Of a DNA stretch of 64,000 nucleotides, positions 45,701 to 54,728 are shown piece after piece. This DNA is from Stigmatella ashevillena (GTDB taxonomy: Bacteria > Myxococcota > Myxococcia > Myxococcales > Myxococcaceae), in NCBI RefSeq assembly GCF_028368975.1, contig NZ_JAQNDM010000002.1:2986007-3050006 (forward strand), written 5' to 3'. The position numbers and the translations under genes were made by a program. How positions within the stretch are numbered: position 1 is the stretch's first letter; each line of letters opens with the position of its first letter. The notes under the pieces are model-generated. The model ran no database searches. It was not told the DNA's origin and saw only the letters and a list, made by a program, of their open reading frames with translations.

Positions 45701-46632
45701 TAGAGCAACCGGGCCGACAGAGAAGACGGTCCAAAGCGATCATAGGCGAGGTTGCTTCCGGAGAGCTCCATGCTCACGTGGGGGGCTGCCGGCGCCCCAG
45801 TCACAGTGAGCCGAGACCAGAGGTGTCCCGACGCGGGCCGTGGCAACACGCCTGTGCGCGACAGCGTGCTCAGCGGCAAGAACACCTGCGCGTCCAACGC
45901 GAGCTGGGGCTCGCAGAGCGACTCCACGCGTCCCGAGAAGCTCACGCTGACCTCATCCAGGGTCACCTCCGCGCGGTTGAACTCCACCAGTTCCGAGTCC
46001 ACATCCAGGCTGCCCGAGAGCACCAGCCGCCGGAGCGGAACCTCGCCCCCCTCTGGGCCCAGCACCACCTTGCCGCGCTGGGCCTCCACATCGAACTCGG
46101 CGACGCCCCAGCGGTCCTTCCACTCCACGTCCAGGTCCGTCACCTCCACCCGCCGTCCTCCGGGCAACGCCAACCGGACCTGCGCCCCGGTGAGCGCCAA
46201 CCGGGAAATGCGCAGCCGCTCCAGGGGGGCCAGGACGCACGAGTCGGACGCTTCCCGGGGAGTGGAGGACGGGCGGGAGAGATCCAACACCACGCGCGGC
46301 CGCTGCACGCGGACCAGTTCCAGGGTCAGCTTGCCGGACAAGGGGCGGATGAAGCCCAGACGCACCTCGGCCATGTCCGCGGCGAACAGCGGCGTCTCGG
46401 TGCCGGGCGTGAACAGCGACAGGCCGCGCAAGATGACCCGCTGCCCCAGCGGATCCAGCTCACACTGGCCAATGCCCACATCCAACCCGAGCAGCTCGGG
46501 CAACTGCCGCCGCGCGAGCGTGCACGCCGCATCCCAGGCCATGGACGTGCGAAGCACCAGGATCGCCCCCAGCAGCAGAAGGAGGATCCCCAGCAGCGCC
46601 TTGCGCGCGCCCTGACGGCTCTGGGTCGCCAA
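42724..46632 (-). CDS. tamB: Translocation and assembly module subunit TamB
   Basis: A 1302-residue protein starting at TTG 46632. One N-terminal membrane helix (about residues 12-30) anchors it in the inner membrane. The rest is long, repetitive beta-type sequence of AsmA/TamB kind, a predicted hydrophobic groove spanning the periplasm, and the last 350 residues are the DUF490 domain (VRPGLLGRVEAAEGSQMFFRNNQFSISEGQVEF region, ending LSWEVE). TamB works with Omp85 proteins in outer-membrane protein assembly and phospholipid transport. The downstream Omp85 gene overlaps its end, and it starts 5 bp after the AAA-ATPase stop. Confidence 0.9.
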   Translation of the reverse strand: MATQSRQGARKALLGILLLLLGAILVLRTSMAWDAACTLARRQLPELLGLDVGIGQCELDPLGQRVILRGLSLFTPGTETPLFAADMAEVRLGFIRPLSGKLTLELVRVQRPRVVLDLSRPSSTPREASDSCVLAPLERLRISRLALTGAQVRLALPGGRRVEVTDLDVEWKDRWGVAEFDVEAQRGKVVLGPEGGEVPLRRLVLSGSLDVDSELVEFNRAEVTLDEVSVSFSGRVESLCEPQLALDAQVFLPLSTLSRTGVLPRPASGHLWSRLTVTGAPAAPHVSMELSGSNLAYDRFGPSSLSARLLYSGDQIRVEELTVPVGNGRVEVRGLARLVPGFPVQLDVATYDASLGRILAQAGLKGSWVDFPATLTGRLTGSLLPRFQLAGDVDLRTGRFVMATHAFDAPEKKGLTLLAFEQGRVQTQVKILPDRVSFTDARLESGRSKMSADVTLFYDTARGLEVRGQGDLELSDYGAIAELAWAGRGTAGFSVVGPYNDVRLDANVSLRDFTFWGFGLGVLQGKVAYEDGVLSFPALSGQKGRTPYFGKAALTFGSSLHARAEVNVPQGRTEDLMDIIAGLHPNMALLQGTLAGAVSGRVEFDSPVDRFEGLVALDFKDTTYYGRRVGNGSTRLRFVDGKAMVLERTVLEGPLGRSWAEGTFTFAGGLDYRFGGENLSLAEMVGPELAEQMGMQGQLTLEGRVEGTSEVPVTVASLRSPRVTFADRDLGELFLESKLEGRDLEISGKPFQDASGSLLMKVKEPFPFEASVTLVLPEIRPLLPKGVMTQGVSGALSAYLSAQGNMRNLEAMQVSGTVDKLTLSQGPLSGQNEGPIVLSYAGGRLEVQSFAFRGPETELSATGWVGPRTLDLNMRGALDLRLLEALSPELERTAGKMAFQVQATGPLEKPSLAGDAEVTDARLSLRGRPVTLRSVSGRATFTDQWVLLKGFRGLLNEGAVTASGELVLKQLQLDKVSLVAELENVTYRVLDDLPVVTSGALQLTGTPDALLLAGDVDVLRLRYQKGLDLDSVLKNLGRRSVLPTSAEKPREFLSFDVRTHLKDVRVDNNLARARLMGDLRLTGTNVRPGLLGRVEAAEGSQMFFRNNQFSISEGQVEFRERYGIDMVFDVRAQTLVREYTVKVHAFGRPADPQVLFSSEPSLAEGDVLSLLTLGVTSTDKETAASASAGLAAEALFNASGLDRQMKRFLPSNSILKDLSFQISTTYNDATRQAEPTAQLESKILSDQLKIGMTQPVSGRGTRARAEYRFDNRLSAQAQWDNENNEAALGNLGLELKLSWEVE

Positions 46633-46637
46633 AACCG

Positions 46638-47579
46638 CTACAGCTTACCGAGCCCCTCGAGGTAACGGTCGATCTCCGCGAGATCCACCTTGGAGCCGCT
46701 TGCCCGGCTGGTGGGCATCACCGCGGCAGCGGGCTTCGCGGCAGCCTCTCCCGGAATGACCGAGCCCTGGAGGCCCAGATTGTCCGCCACCTTGCGAATC
46801 AGATCCTCGGAGATGGACTCCTGGCGCGACAGGAACGCCTCGAAGAGGGCGTTGTCGCACAAGGTGTTGATGACACGGGGGGTTCCCCCCGAGGCCTGAT
46901 GGACCGCCAGCAGGCCCTCCGGTGTAAACGGCAACCGGGGGCAGCCCGCGAGCCGCAGGCGGTGCTTGATGTACGCCTCGGTGGACTCGGCGGTAAACGG
47001 CTCCAGCTTGTAACGGAACGCCACCCGCTGGGCGAGAGGCGGATCCAGCTTGAGGTTCTTTTCGATCTCCGGCAGCCCGAAGAAGACGAAGGAGATGAGC
47101 TTGCGCTCGGGAACTTCCAGGTTCAGCAGTCCCCGGAACTCCTCCATCAACTCCCGGGTCTCCAGCATCTGCGCCTCGTCGATGAGGACGACAGCCTTCT
47201 TGCCAGACTCGTAGATTTGAAGGAGCCGCTGGTAGAGCTGGGACAGGAGCGCCAGCTTCTCCTGGGCGGGATTCTCCACGCCAAGCTGGAGGGCAATGCG
47301 GCGCAACAGCCAGTTGGCGGTGATGCCCGAGTGGATGATGACGAGGAGCGCCGCCTCGTACTCGGCCTCCGGAAGCGAATCGAGCATCCTCCGGGCCAGC
47401 GTCGTCTTTCCCGCGCCGATGTCACCGACAAGGATGGACAGGCCCTTCATGTAGCTGACGGCGTGCATCAACCGGGTGAGGGCCTGCGAGTGCTGGACGG
47501 AGTTGTAATAGAACCGGCTCACCGGCGCGTTGGAGAACGGCTCCGTCGTGAGCTCAAAGAAGTCGAGGTAGGTCGTCAT
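46638..47579 (-). CDS. ExeA/GspA-type AAA ATPase
   Basis: A 313-residue ATPase. The N-terminus YLDFFELTTEPFSNAP and the following FYYNSVQHSQALTRLMHAV are the hallmarks of the ExeA/GspA family; Walker A is GDIGAGKTT, and Walker B is VVLIDEAQMLE. ExeA-like proteins use ATP to help build secretin complexes through the peptidoglycan, but this one lacks a C-terminal peptidoglycan-binding domain and ends in a short Ala/Pro tail. It lies between sgmX and tamB, not far from the pilQ secretin gene, so a role in envelope assembly is plausible but unproven. Confidence 0.82.
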   Translation of the reverse strand: MTTYLDFFELTTEPFSNAPVSRFYYNSVQHSQALTRLMHAVSYMKGLSILVGDIGAGKTTLARRMLDSLPEAEYEAALLVIIHSGITANWLLRRIALQLGVENPAQEKLALLSQLYQRLLQIYESGKKAVVLIDEAQMLETRELMEEFRGLLNLEVPERKLISFVFFGLPEIEKNLKLDPPLAQRVAFRYKLEPFTAESTEAYIKHRLRLAGCPRLPFTPEGLLAVHQASGGTPRVINTLCDNALFEAFLSRQESISEDLIRKVADNLGLQGSVIPGEAAAKPAAAVMPTSRASGSKVDLAEIDRYLEGLGKL

Positions 47580-47597
47580 AGGCTCCGCCGGACTGAA

Positions 47598-50500
47598 CTA
47601 AACGTAGCCTACTTTGCGCGCCTTGGGGGCGCCCACCCCGGAAGAGGCCGCTCGCGGGGGGACGGCGGGAGCCGGTGTCAGGGGATCCTCCTCGGGCTCG
47701 GCCAGCTCCGCCACACGCGCCGCCTGAGAGGAGACATCGCGGTACTTCGGATCGATCGCGGCCACGCGCTGGTAGTGGTAGAGCGCCTTGCCATTCTCGC
47801 CCATGGCCTCGTAGGCGGTGGCCAGCTCGAAGCCCAGCGCCTTGGCGGCCTCTCCGGTGGCGTGCGGATGGGCCAACCCCTCCCGGAAGACCTCCACCGC
47901 CTCGGAGTGTTCGCCCCGCATGCCATGGAGCATGCCGAGCATGGTGATGCAGTCCAGCTCGCGCTTCTTGCCCGCGCAGCCCTGACGCGCCACACGAAAC
48001 TCCCCGAGCGCGTCATCGGTGAGGCCCATTTCCTTGTAGGCGATGCCCAGATCGTAGTGGGTGTCCACGTCCTCGGGCTTCACCACCTTCTCCAGCCCCT
48101 TCTTGAACTCGGCGAACACCTCCTCGACCGAGTACTGGAAGTCATCTTCCGCCGCCGGCGCGGGCGCACCGCCCAGGTTGTCGATCTCCCCGGCCAGCTC
48201 CGCCGCCAGATCGAACGCGTCGCGTCCCTCGGACTCCTCGCCCAGGGGCTGCACGGAAGGCACCACCGCCGACTCGTCCGTCTCGGTTTCCTGGGTCGTC
48301 GAGGCCTCTCCACCCGCCTCGAGCGCCTCCAGCCTCACCATCAACTCGCTGGCCCGTGCGTGACCCGGGAAGGCGATCATCACCGTCTCGAGGATTTCCC
48401 GCGCCTCCTCGGTCAACCCCTGATCGAGGAAGAAGCTTGCCTCGTCGCACTCCTCGGACGCCGGCTCTTCCTCATCGGCCGGAGCTTCCGCCACAGGCTC
48501 GGCGGCCGGCTCCTCGTACTCGGGCGAGAAGGGCTCGTCCGCAGGCGGCTCCATGGCCAGGACGGCGCCCACCACGGTCGTGGCCTCTTCGGGCTCCTCC
48601 GGGTAGTCCATCCCGGCCGGAGCCTCCATCTCGGGCTCCTCGCCGAACGACTCGTCCTCCACTGGGAGCGCCGTGACGCGCGTGGGCACCGCCTCTTCGT
48701 CATCCCCCAGCATGGGCTCAGGCGAGGCATGCTGAAGCAGATGGGCCGAAGGGATGGCGGGACGGGTCGGGGGAGGCTCGTCCTCATCCCCGAGGGCCAT
48801 GCCCTCCAGACCCGTCTCGGAGACGATGGGCTCATCGTCCTCGGCGGGTTCTTCCACCAGGTACTCGGAGGACTCGGGCCTCACTTCGGCGAAGGACTCA
48901 TCGTCCTCGCTGCCCGCCATCAGCGGCTCATCGACGAAGGTCGAAGAAGGCTCGTCGCCCAGGACCAGCCCTTCGTCGGAGTCCCCGGTCTCCGGGGCCA
49001 GCATCTCGTCGTCGGAGCCATAGAAAGCGCTCTCACCCGTGACGACCGTCTCGCCGACCAGCGTCTCGTCGCTGATGACCGTCGCTTCATGGCCATCGTC
49101 GACGATCTCGTCGGAGTCCACCCCCGACAGAGTGGCCAGCGCCAGATCATCCCCCGGCGGCTGGGCGAGCGCGTCATCCGGCGGATCCGCAACGACGATC
49201 TCCTCGTCGTTGGACTCCACCAGGATGGCGTCCTCGCCCACGGACTCCACGGGAGCCACGTGATGCACTTCCTGTGGCTCCATCCGGAGGACCACGAGGA
49301 ACGCGGGCACCTCGGGGTGGGAGGGGTTCTGCTGAAGAATGGTCGCCAGGTACGGCTGGGCGCGCTGAACATCCGCGCGGCGCGTGCACAGGCGCAGCAC
49401 GTTGAGGAGCTGCTCGGAGGCCTGCGCCGTGTTCCCAGCGGCGACGTAGATGTTGTACGCCTTCTCGTGCGCGTCGAGGTTCTCGGGATCGACGGCGAAG
49501 ATCTTCCGCAGGTGCTCGAGCGCTTTGTCGTGGAGCCCGTACTTGACGTAGACGTCGGTCTCCGTGAGCAGCTTGGCGAGCTGATCCCGGGTGAGCCCTG
49601 GCGGCGCCGCAGGGGCCGCCGCCACGGGAGCGGGCGCAGGCGCTGAACGCGGCGCAGGAGCAGCGGGAGCGGGAATCGGCGCGGGGGTCGCGATGGTGGC
49701 CGCAGGAGCCGGGGCACGCGCGGGAGCCGAGGCCGGAACCGGCGCGGGAGTCGGTGCTGGCGCGGGCGCTCGCGCCGGGGCGCGCACGGGCGCCGGGGCA
49801 CGCGCGGGGGCCGCGGCCGGGGTGCTCCTCGCGAGCAGATCCGAGTCCTGCGGATCCAACTCGGCGATCTTGTCCCAGACGCCGTTGGCTTCCTGAGCGC
49901 TGCCGTTGTCCTGATGGACCTTGGCCAGCTCCTTGTAGACGGAGATCGTCTTGGCGGTCTGTCCCAGGCCCTGGAACGCCTGGGCCAGCATGCTCAGCGT
50001 CTCGACATCACGGCCATCCGCCTTGAAGGCCACCTGAAGCTTGGCCAGGGCGCGCTTCTGGTCCCCCTTGGCGAGGTACCCGGAGGCCAGCTCCTTGGCG
50101 AGGACGATGTTCTCGGGCTCAAGCGCGGACAAGCGCTCGGCCACGCGCTGGTAGTCATCCGCCCGGGCATTCTTCTTAAGATACTCGGCCGCGCGGTTGA
50201 ACTCCTGCACGGCCTCGGCCGTCATGTTCTCGCGCGCGTACAACTCGGCGAGCTTGATCTTCGACGCCACGTTCTCGGGGTCGAGATCCACCATCCGCTT
50301 GAGCGTGTCGAGCGAGGCCTTGGTGTCGCCCGCCTTGTCGTGGTGGTTGGCGACGATCTGGAAGTAGGCCATCGCCTCGGACATCAACCCGAGCTGCTGG
50401 TGGAGTTCCGCCAGCTTCAGGTTCACGTCCAGCAGGTTGGGGTTGAGCTTGAGGACCTGCTTGTAGAGGGCAACCGCCTTCAGGAAGAAGCCGTCCGAGG

Positions 50501-50702
50501 AGTAGCTCTCGGCGACCTTGGTGAAGAAATGAGCGGCCTGGATGTTGTCGTTCTTCTTCTGGTACAGCTCGCCCATCTTCTGGAGGACCCGCACATCCTT
50601 CGGGTCGGCCTCCAGGACCTTCTGATATTCCTTGATGGCCTTGTCATAGGCGCCCTTCGCGACGAGCTTCGCGGCGGCTTCGATGATCTTGTTCTTGTCC
50701 AT
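47598..50702 (-). CDS. sgmX: TPR protein SgmX, polar activator of type IV pili
   Basis: A 1034-residue cytoplasmic protein. TPR repeats fill residues about 1-290; an Ala/Pro low-complexity linker spans about 297-367; a second TPR pair lies near 370-480; a strongly acidic region follows at about 490-745; and C-terminal TPRs at about 745-1000 precede a tail ending KARKVGYV. Architecture and position (downstream of accC, accB, efp and the pil genes) match M. xanthus SgmX, which is brought to the leading pole by the GTPase MglA and stimulates pilus extension. The start has GGAAG about 10 nt upstream. The protein is slightly shorter than I remember for M. xanthus. No catalytic domain is present. 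Confidence 0.8.
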   Translation of the reverse strand: MDKNKIIEAAAKLVAKGAYDKAIKEYQKVLEADPKDVRVLQKMGELYQKKNDNIQAAHFFTKVAESYSSDGFFLKAVALYKQVLKLNPNLLDVNLKLAELHQQLGLMSEAMAYFQIVANHHDKAGDTKASLDTLKRMVDLDPENVASKIKLAELYARENMTAEAVQEFNRAAEYLKKNARADDYQRVAERLSALEPENIVLAKELASGYLAKGDQKRALAKLQVAFKADGRDVETLSMLAQAFQGLGQTAKTISVYKELAKVHQDNGSAQEANGVWDKIAELDPQDSDLLARSTPAAAPARAPAPVRAPARAPAPAPTPAPVPASAPARAPAPAATIATPAPIPAPAAPAPRSAPAPAPVAAAPAAPPGLTRDQLAKLLTETDVYVKYGLHDKALEHLRKIFAVDPENLDAHEKAYNIYVAAGNTAQASEQLLNVLRLCTRRADVQRAQPYLATILQQNPSHPEVPAFLVVLRMEPQEVHHVAPVESVGEDAILVESNDEEIVVADPPDDALAQPPGDDLALATLSGVDSDEIVDDGHEATVISDETLVGETVVTGESAFYGSDDEMLAPETGDSDEGLVLGDEPSSTFVDEPLMAGSEDDESFAEVRPESSEYLVEEPAEDDEPIVSETGLEGMALGDEDEPPPTRPAIPSAHLLQHASPEPMLGDDEEAVPTRVTALPVEDESFGEEPEMEAPAGMDYPEEPEEATTVVGAVLAMEPPADEPFSPEYEEPAAEPVAEAPADEEEPASEECDEASFFLDQGLTEEAREILETVMIAFPGHARASELMVRLEALEAGGEASTTQETETDESAVVPSVQPLGEESEGRDAFDLAAELAGEIDNLGGAPAPAAEDDFQYSVEEVFAEFKKGLEKVVKPEDVDTHYDLGIAYKEMGLTDDALGEFRVARQGCAGKKRELDCITMLGMLHGMRGEHSEAVEVFREGLAHPHATGEAAKALGFELATAYEAMGENGKALYHYQRVAAIDPKYRDVSSQAARVAELAEPEEDPLTPAPAVPPRAASSGVGAPKARKVGYV

Positions 50703-50824
50703 CGAGCAGGGCTTCCGACCAGGCTAACCCCCTGAAACTCCTTGGGGTTCCTGCACTCCAAGAGAATGAAAAGCGAGAGGAGAGGAGGCTATCGGAATCC
50801 TCCAACGCGGGTCAAGAAATCGAG

Positions 50825-50856
50825 CCTGCCTGCTCCAATAAGGATCAGCAGGCAGG
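50825..50856 (-). terminator. Hairpin between accC and sgmX
   Basis: Ten-base perfect arms CCTGCCTGCT/AGCAGGCAGG around a 12-nt loop lie 26 nt after the accC stop on the minus strand, followed by CTCGATTTCTTG, a weak U-tract. A third copy of GGCAGGCA lies at 50870-50878. This may partly terminate the efp-accBC unit before sgmX. The rest of the gap to sgmX also holds an AACCCC/GGGGTT inverted repeat at about 50724-50747. Confidence 0.5.
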
Positions 50857-50881
50857 ATGATGGGCTGACAGGCAGGCAAGC

Positions 50882-52267
<1,386 letters not shown>

Positions 52268-52318
52268 GCTCAGGACTCCTCGCGGCCACCAGGACCGGCC
52301 CAAGGCCGGCCCCGAGGG

Positions 52319-52909
52319 CTACGCTGGCTCAATGCGAAAGAGCGCTTGACCAAACTCGACCGGCTGCCCGTTCTCTACCAGGATCTCCGCGACGCGGCCT
52401 CCCACCTCGGACTCGATCTCGTTCATCAACTTCATGGCCTCGACGATGCAGAGCACCTGGCCCTTCTTCACCACCGTGCCCACTTCCGCGAAGGACGGCT
52501 GGTCCGGGGCAGGGGTCCGGTAGAACGTCCCCACGAACGGACTGGTGATGACCTGGCCGGGCTTCTGCACCGGCGCGGCCGCGGCGGCGGGTGCCGCTGA
52601 AGGCCCCACGCCATGCCCGCGCGCAGGCGCAGGCGCAGGCGCCGCGTACTCCACCGCGGGAACCGAGCTCACCGACGGGCTCACCGGCGCCGCATGCACA
52701 ATCGTGGGCGCGGGGCCGTGCCCCCGGCGGATGTACAGCCGCTCATCGCCGCGCTGCCATACCAGCCTCGTGACGTCCGAGGCCTCCAGCATCTCCACGA
52801 TCTGCCGGAGTGCTTCCACATCCAGGGACGTCACCGCCCCCGTTCCACTTTCCCCGCCGGCAGGCGCTGCTCCACCCTCTGCCCGGGATGCCTTGCGCTT
52901 CGTCGCCAT
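52319..52909 (-). CDS. accB: Acetyl-CoA carboxylase biotin carboxyl carrier protein
   Basis: A 196-residue carrier with the biotinylation motif EAMKLMNE (Lys160) in a C-terminal lipoyl-like domain preceded by the thumb motif SPFVGTFYR. An Ala/Pro-rich linker (about residues 67-118) precedes it, and the N-terminal domain ([21 protein letters not shown]) binds AccC. The first 27 residues are a basic, Gly/Ala-rich extension. It is placed between efp and accC in the conserved order efp-accB-accC. Confidence 0.95.
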   Translation of the reverse strand: MATKRKASRAEGGAAPAGGESGTGAVTSLDVEALRQIVEMLEASDVTRLVWQRGDERLYIRRGHGPAPTIVHAAPVSPSVSSVPAVEYAAPAPAPARGHGVGPSAAPAAAAAPVQKPGQVITSPFVGTFYRTPAPDQPSFAEVGTVVKKGQVLCIVEAMKLMNEIESEVGGRVAEILVENGQPVEFGQALFRIEPA

Positions 52910-52940
52910 GAATCCCCTCCGTCCGGATCAGTTCGCCGGC

Positions 52941-53519
52941 TCAGCCCGCCGTGGCCACGCGCGTGAGGTACTTCCCATCACGCGTATCGATTTTCAGCAC
53001 GTCGCCCTCGTTGATGAAGAGCGGAACGTTGACCGAGTAACCCGTCTCCAGCTTCGCGGGCTTCAACGCGCCCGACACTGTATCGCCGCGCACGCCCGGA
53101 TCGCACTGGGTGACCTTCAGATCCACCGAGTTGGGCAGCGTCACGCCGATGGCCTTGCCGTTGTAGAAGAGCACCGAGACGTTGATGTTCTCCTTCAGGA
53201 AGTTCTTGGCCTCGCCGAGCACCTTCTCGCTGAGGAAGGTCTGCTCGTAGTTGCGGGTGTCCATGAAGTAGAAGTCATCGCCCTGGACATAGAGGTACTG
53301 CATGTCCTTGTCCTCGATGTCGGGCTTGCCCACCTTCTCGCCGGACTTGAGGGTCGGCTGGAGCACCCGGTCCGTCAGAAGGCTGCGGATCGTCGTCCGC
53401 ACGAACGCGGAGCCCTTGCCGGGCTTGACGTGCTGGAACTCGACGATTTCGAACGGCTCGCCGTCGATCTCGATCTTGAGGCCCTTGCGGAACTCGGAGG
53501 TATCAATGACACCGGCCAT
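52941..53519 (-). CDS. efp: Translation elongation factor P
   Basis: A 192-residue factor that rescues ribosomes stalled at proline stretches. The N-terminal KOW-like domain loop VKPGKGSAFVRT places Lys35 at the tip, the position modified in lysine-type EF-P; a rhamnosylated arginine type is excluded. Two OB-like domains follow. AAGGAG lies 7 nt upstream of the ATG. Several neighbours have Pro-rich stretches (SgmX linker, PEGA proteins, TolA/TonB) and may need EF-P, which is inference. The start lies 54 bp from an inverted repeat at 53573-53590. Confidence 0.95.
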   Translation of the reverse strand: MAGVIDTSEFRKGLKIEIDGEPFEIVEFQHVKPGKGSAFVRTTIRSLLTDRVLQPTLKSGEKVGKPDIEDKDMQYLYVQGDDFYFMDTRNYEQTFLSEKVLGEAKNFLKENINVSVLFYNGKAIGVTLPNSVDLKVTQCDPGVRGDTVSGALKPAKLETGYSVNVPLFINEGDVLKIDTRDGKYLTRVATAG

Positions 53520-53572
53520 GGGACAGCTCCTTCGGACTACTGAAAAAGTCCGGGGTGTCTAGCCGATGGCAC

Positions 53573-53590
53573 TCCCCTTTGGAAAGGGGA
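53573..53590. repeat. Palindrome upstream of efp
   Basis: TCCCCTTT and AAAGGGGA form perfect 8-nt arms around GG. It lies between the stop of the Roadblock gene and the efp start, 54 bp upstream of the latter. No T-run follows on either strand. It could be an operator for efp-accBC or a weak terminator of the Roadblock gene. Confidence 0.35.
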
Positions 53591-53625
53591 AAGCAGTGGG
53601 GCAGCGCGTCGGATGCCCGGCCACC

Positions 53626-53988
53626 CTACAGTTCGGCGCGCACCTTCGGGGCCGTCACCCGGAGGACATAGCGGCCCTTGCCGTAGTTGCCCTCGGCGCG
53701 AAGTGCGAGGATGAGGAAATACTCCGGCGACACCATGCGGATGAGCGTCAGCACCTTGTCGCTGTTGACGCTCAGCTCCGTCACGACGCCCGTCTTGAGC
53801 ACCTCGGCGGCGTTCTTGAGCTGGGTGAGCAGGTTGGCGTACTCCACCCAGGCCCCTCCCAGCTCGAGCTCCGCCGCATCATCTTTTTGATAGGTCTCGA
53901 CCGAGATGCCGTCGAAGCCCATCACGCTGCAGGCGAGGGCTCCATCGACCTGATTGACCACCGACTCCAGGTGTGCACGGAAGGACAT
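53626..53988 (-). CDS. Roadblock/LC7-domain protein (MglB-like)
   Basis: A 120-residue single-domain protein. The fold pattern (N-terminal helix FRAHLESVVNQVDGAL, strand SVMGFDGISVETY, helix WVEYANLLTQLKNAAEVLKTG, strand pair TELSVNSDKVLTLIRMV and EYFLILALRAEG) is that of Roadblock/LC7 proteins such as MglB, the GTPase-activating partner of the polarity GTPase MglA. Its place between pilQ and efp-acc-sgmX, all pilus-related in Myxococcus, suggests it regulates polarity or pilus activation through an MglA-type GTPase. No GTPase gene is adjacent. Direct proof of GAP function is lacking. Confidence 0.75.
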   Translation of the reverse strand: MSFRAHLESVVNQVDGALACSVMGFDGISVETYQKDDAAELELGGAWVEYANLLTQLKNAAEVLKTGVVTELSVNSDKVLTLIRMVSPEYFLILALRAEGNYGKGRYVLRVTAPKVRAEL

Positions 53989-54044
53989 GTCAGCAGGCTC
54001 TCAGTGTGGGGGAACGGATAAGCCGTCCGGCAAGACAGCTCACG

Positions 54045-54698
54045 CTACAGACACTGGTCTACATTGGAGCATGTACCCGCCCCACCACTACCACACCCAT
54101 TGACGAGCAGAATGGGGTAGGTCGCCTTGTTCGATTCCACCGAACTTCCCGAAGAAGTCTTGCCCTTTAACTTCACTGAAACGAACAGCGTGACCTCCGG
54201 CGCCTTCTCAGGATCAGCGTCAGGATCAGCGTCAGGATCAGCGTCAGGATCAGCGTCAGGATCAGCGTCAGGCTCAAGGCTTGAGACAAATTTCGCGATC
54301 TCTATTTCCGCAGATCCATGGATCAGATCCAGGGTGAGATAGTTATCGGTCGAGCCCCCCTGAATGTAGAAGGAGATCGGAATCTTGACTTCGTCGAACT
54401 CTTTCGACGAGTCCTCGCTCTCCACCTTGTAGCTGAAGATGATCTCTTCGATGTAGATGCCGTCGAGCTCACCCGTAGTACCGCTTCGCTCGGCAAGGGT
54501 CGAGGCAATGGTGAAACTCGTATAGTAGCTTGAGGTATTAGCCGAATTCAGGGCCCCGCGGACGATGCTCGGTGCGTCTTCAACCCGGGCACAATCAGTC
54601 CCCAAAGGGGTCGTGCCCAGAATCATGATAGCCTCGTTCCCATTGACGCAGGCCGAGGCACCCATCGTGAGTGCCGCGATAAGCAACAAACGCTTCAT
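54045..54698 (-). CDS. Lipoprotein with Asp-Pro-Asp-Ala tandem repeat, next to pilQ
   Basis: About 217 residues from the ATG at 54698 (ATG 54713 gives five more). The signal peptide ends in lipobox SAC (Cys17), so it is probably an outer-membrane lipoprotein. Residues about 140-165 are a run of DPDADPDADPDAD encoded by 12-bp tandem repeats. The beta-rich body (YYTSFTIAST, IYIEEIIFSYKVES, KIPISFYIQGGS) recalls no family. The C-terminus has four cysteines (GCGSGGAGTCSNVDQC). The gene is clearly less GC-rich than pilQ and efp on either side. Its stop is 56 bp before the Roadblock start. Possibly a PilQ accessory, but unproven. Confidence 0.7.
   Translation of the reverse strand: MKRLLLIAALTMGASACVNGNEAIMILGTTPLGTDCARVEDAPSIVRGALNSANTSSYYTSFTIASTLAERSGTTGELDGIYIEEIIFSYKVESEDSSKEFDEVKIPISFYIQGGSTDNYLTLDLIHGSAEIEIAKFVSSLEPDADPDADPDADPDADPDADPEKAPEVTLFVSVKLKGKTSSGSSVESNKATYPILLVNGCGSGGAGTCSNVDQCL
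54213..54272. repeat. 12-bp tandem repeat (about 5 units) in the lipoprotein gene
   Basis: The unit GGATCAGCGTCA is repeated about five times in a row without visible variation, ending in a variant. It encodes Asp-Pro-Asp-Ala on the minus strand. A 12-bp unit preserves the frame whatever the copy number, so strains could differ in repeat length without losing the protein. Confidence 0.85.
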
Positions 54699-54728
54699 CG
54701 AAGTGGACTCCATAAAGACAGTTCCCGG

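Noticed and set aside
46899-49646. A 915-residue open frame antisense to sgmX and the ATPase gene
   Set aside because: It has no domain and is Arg/His/Gly/Leu-rich; the TPR and AAA proteins explain the DNA.
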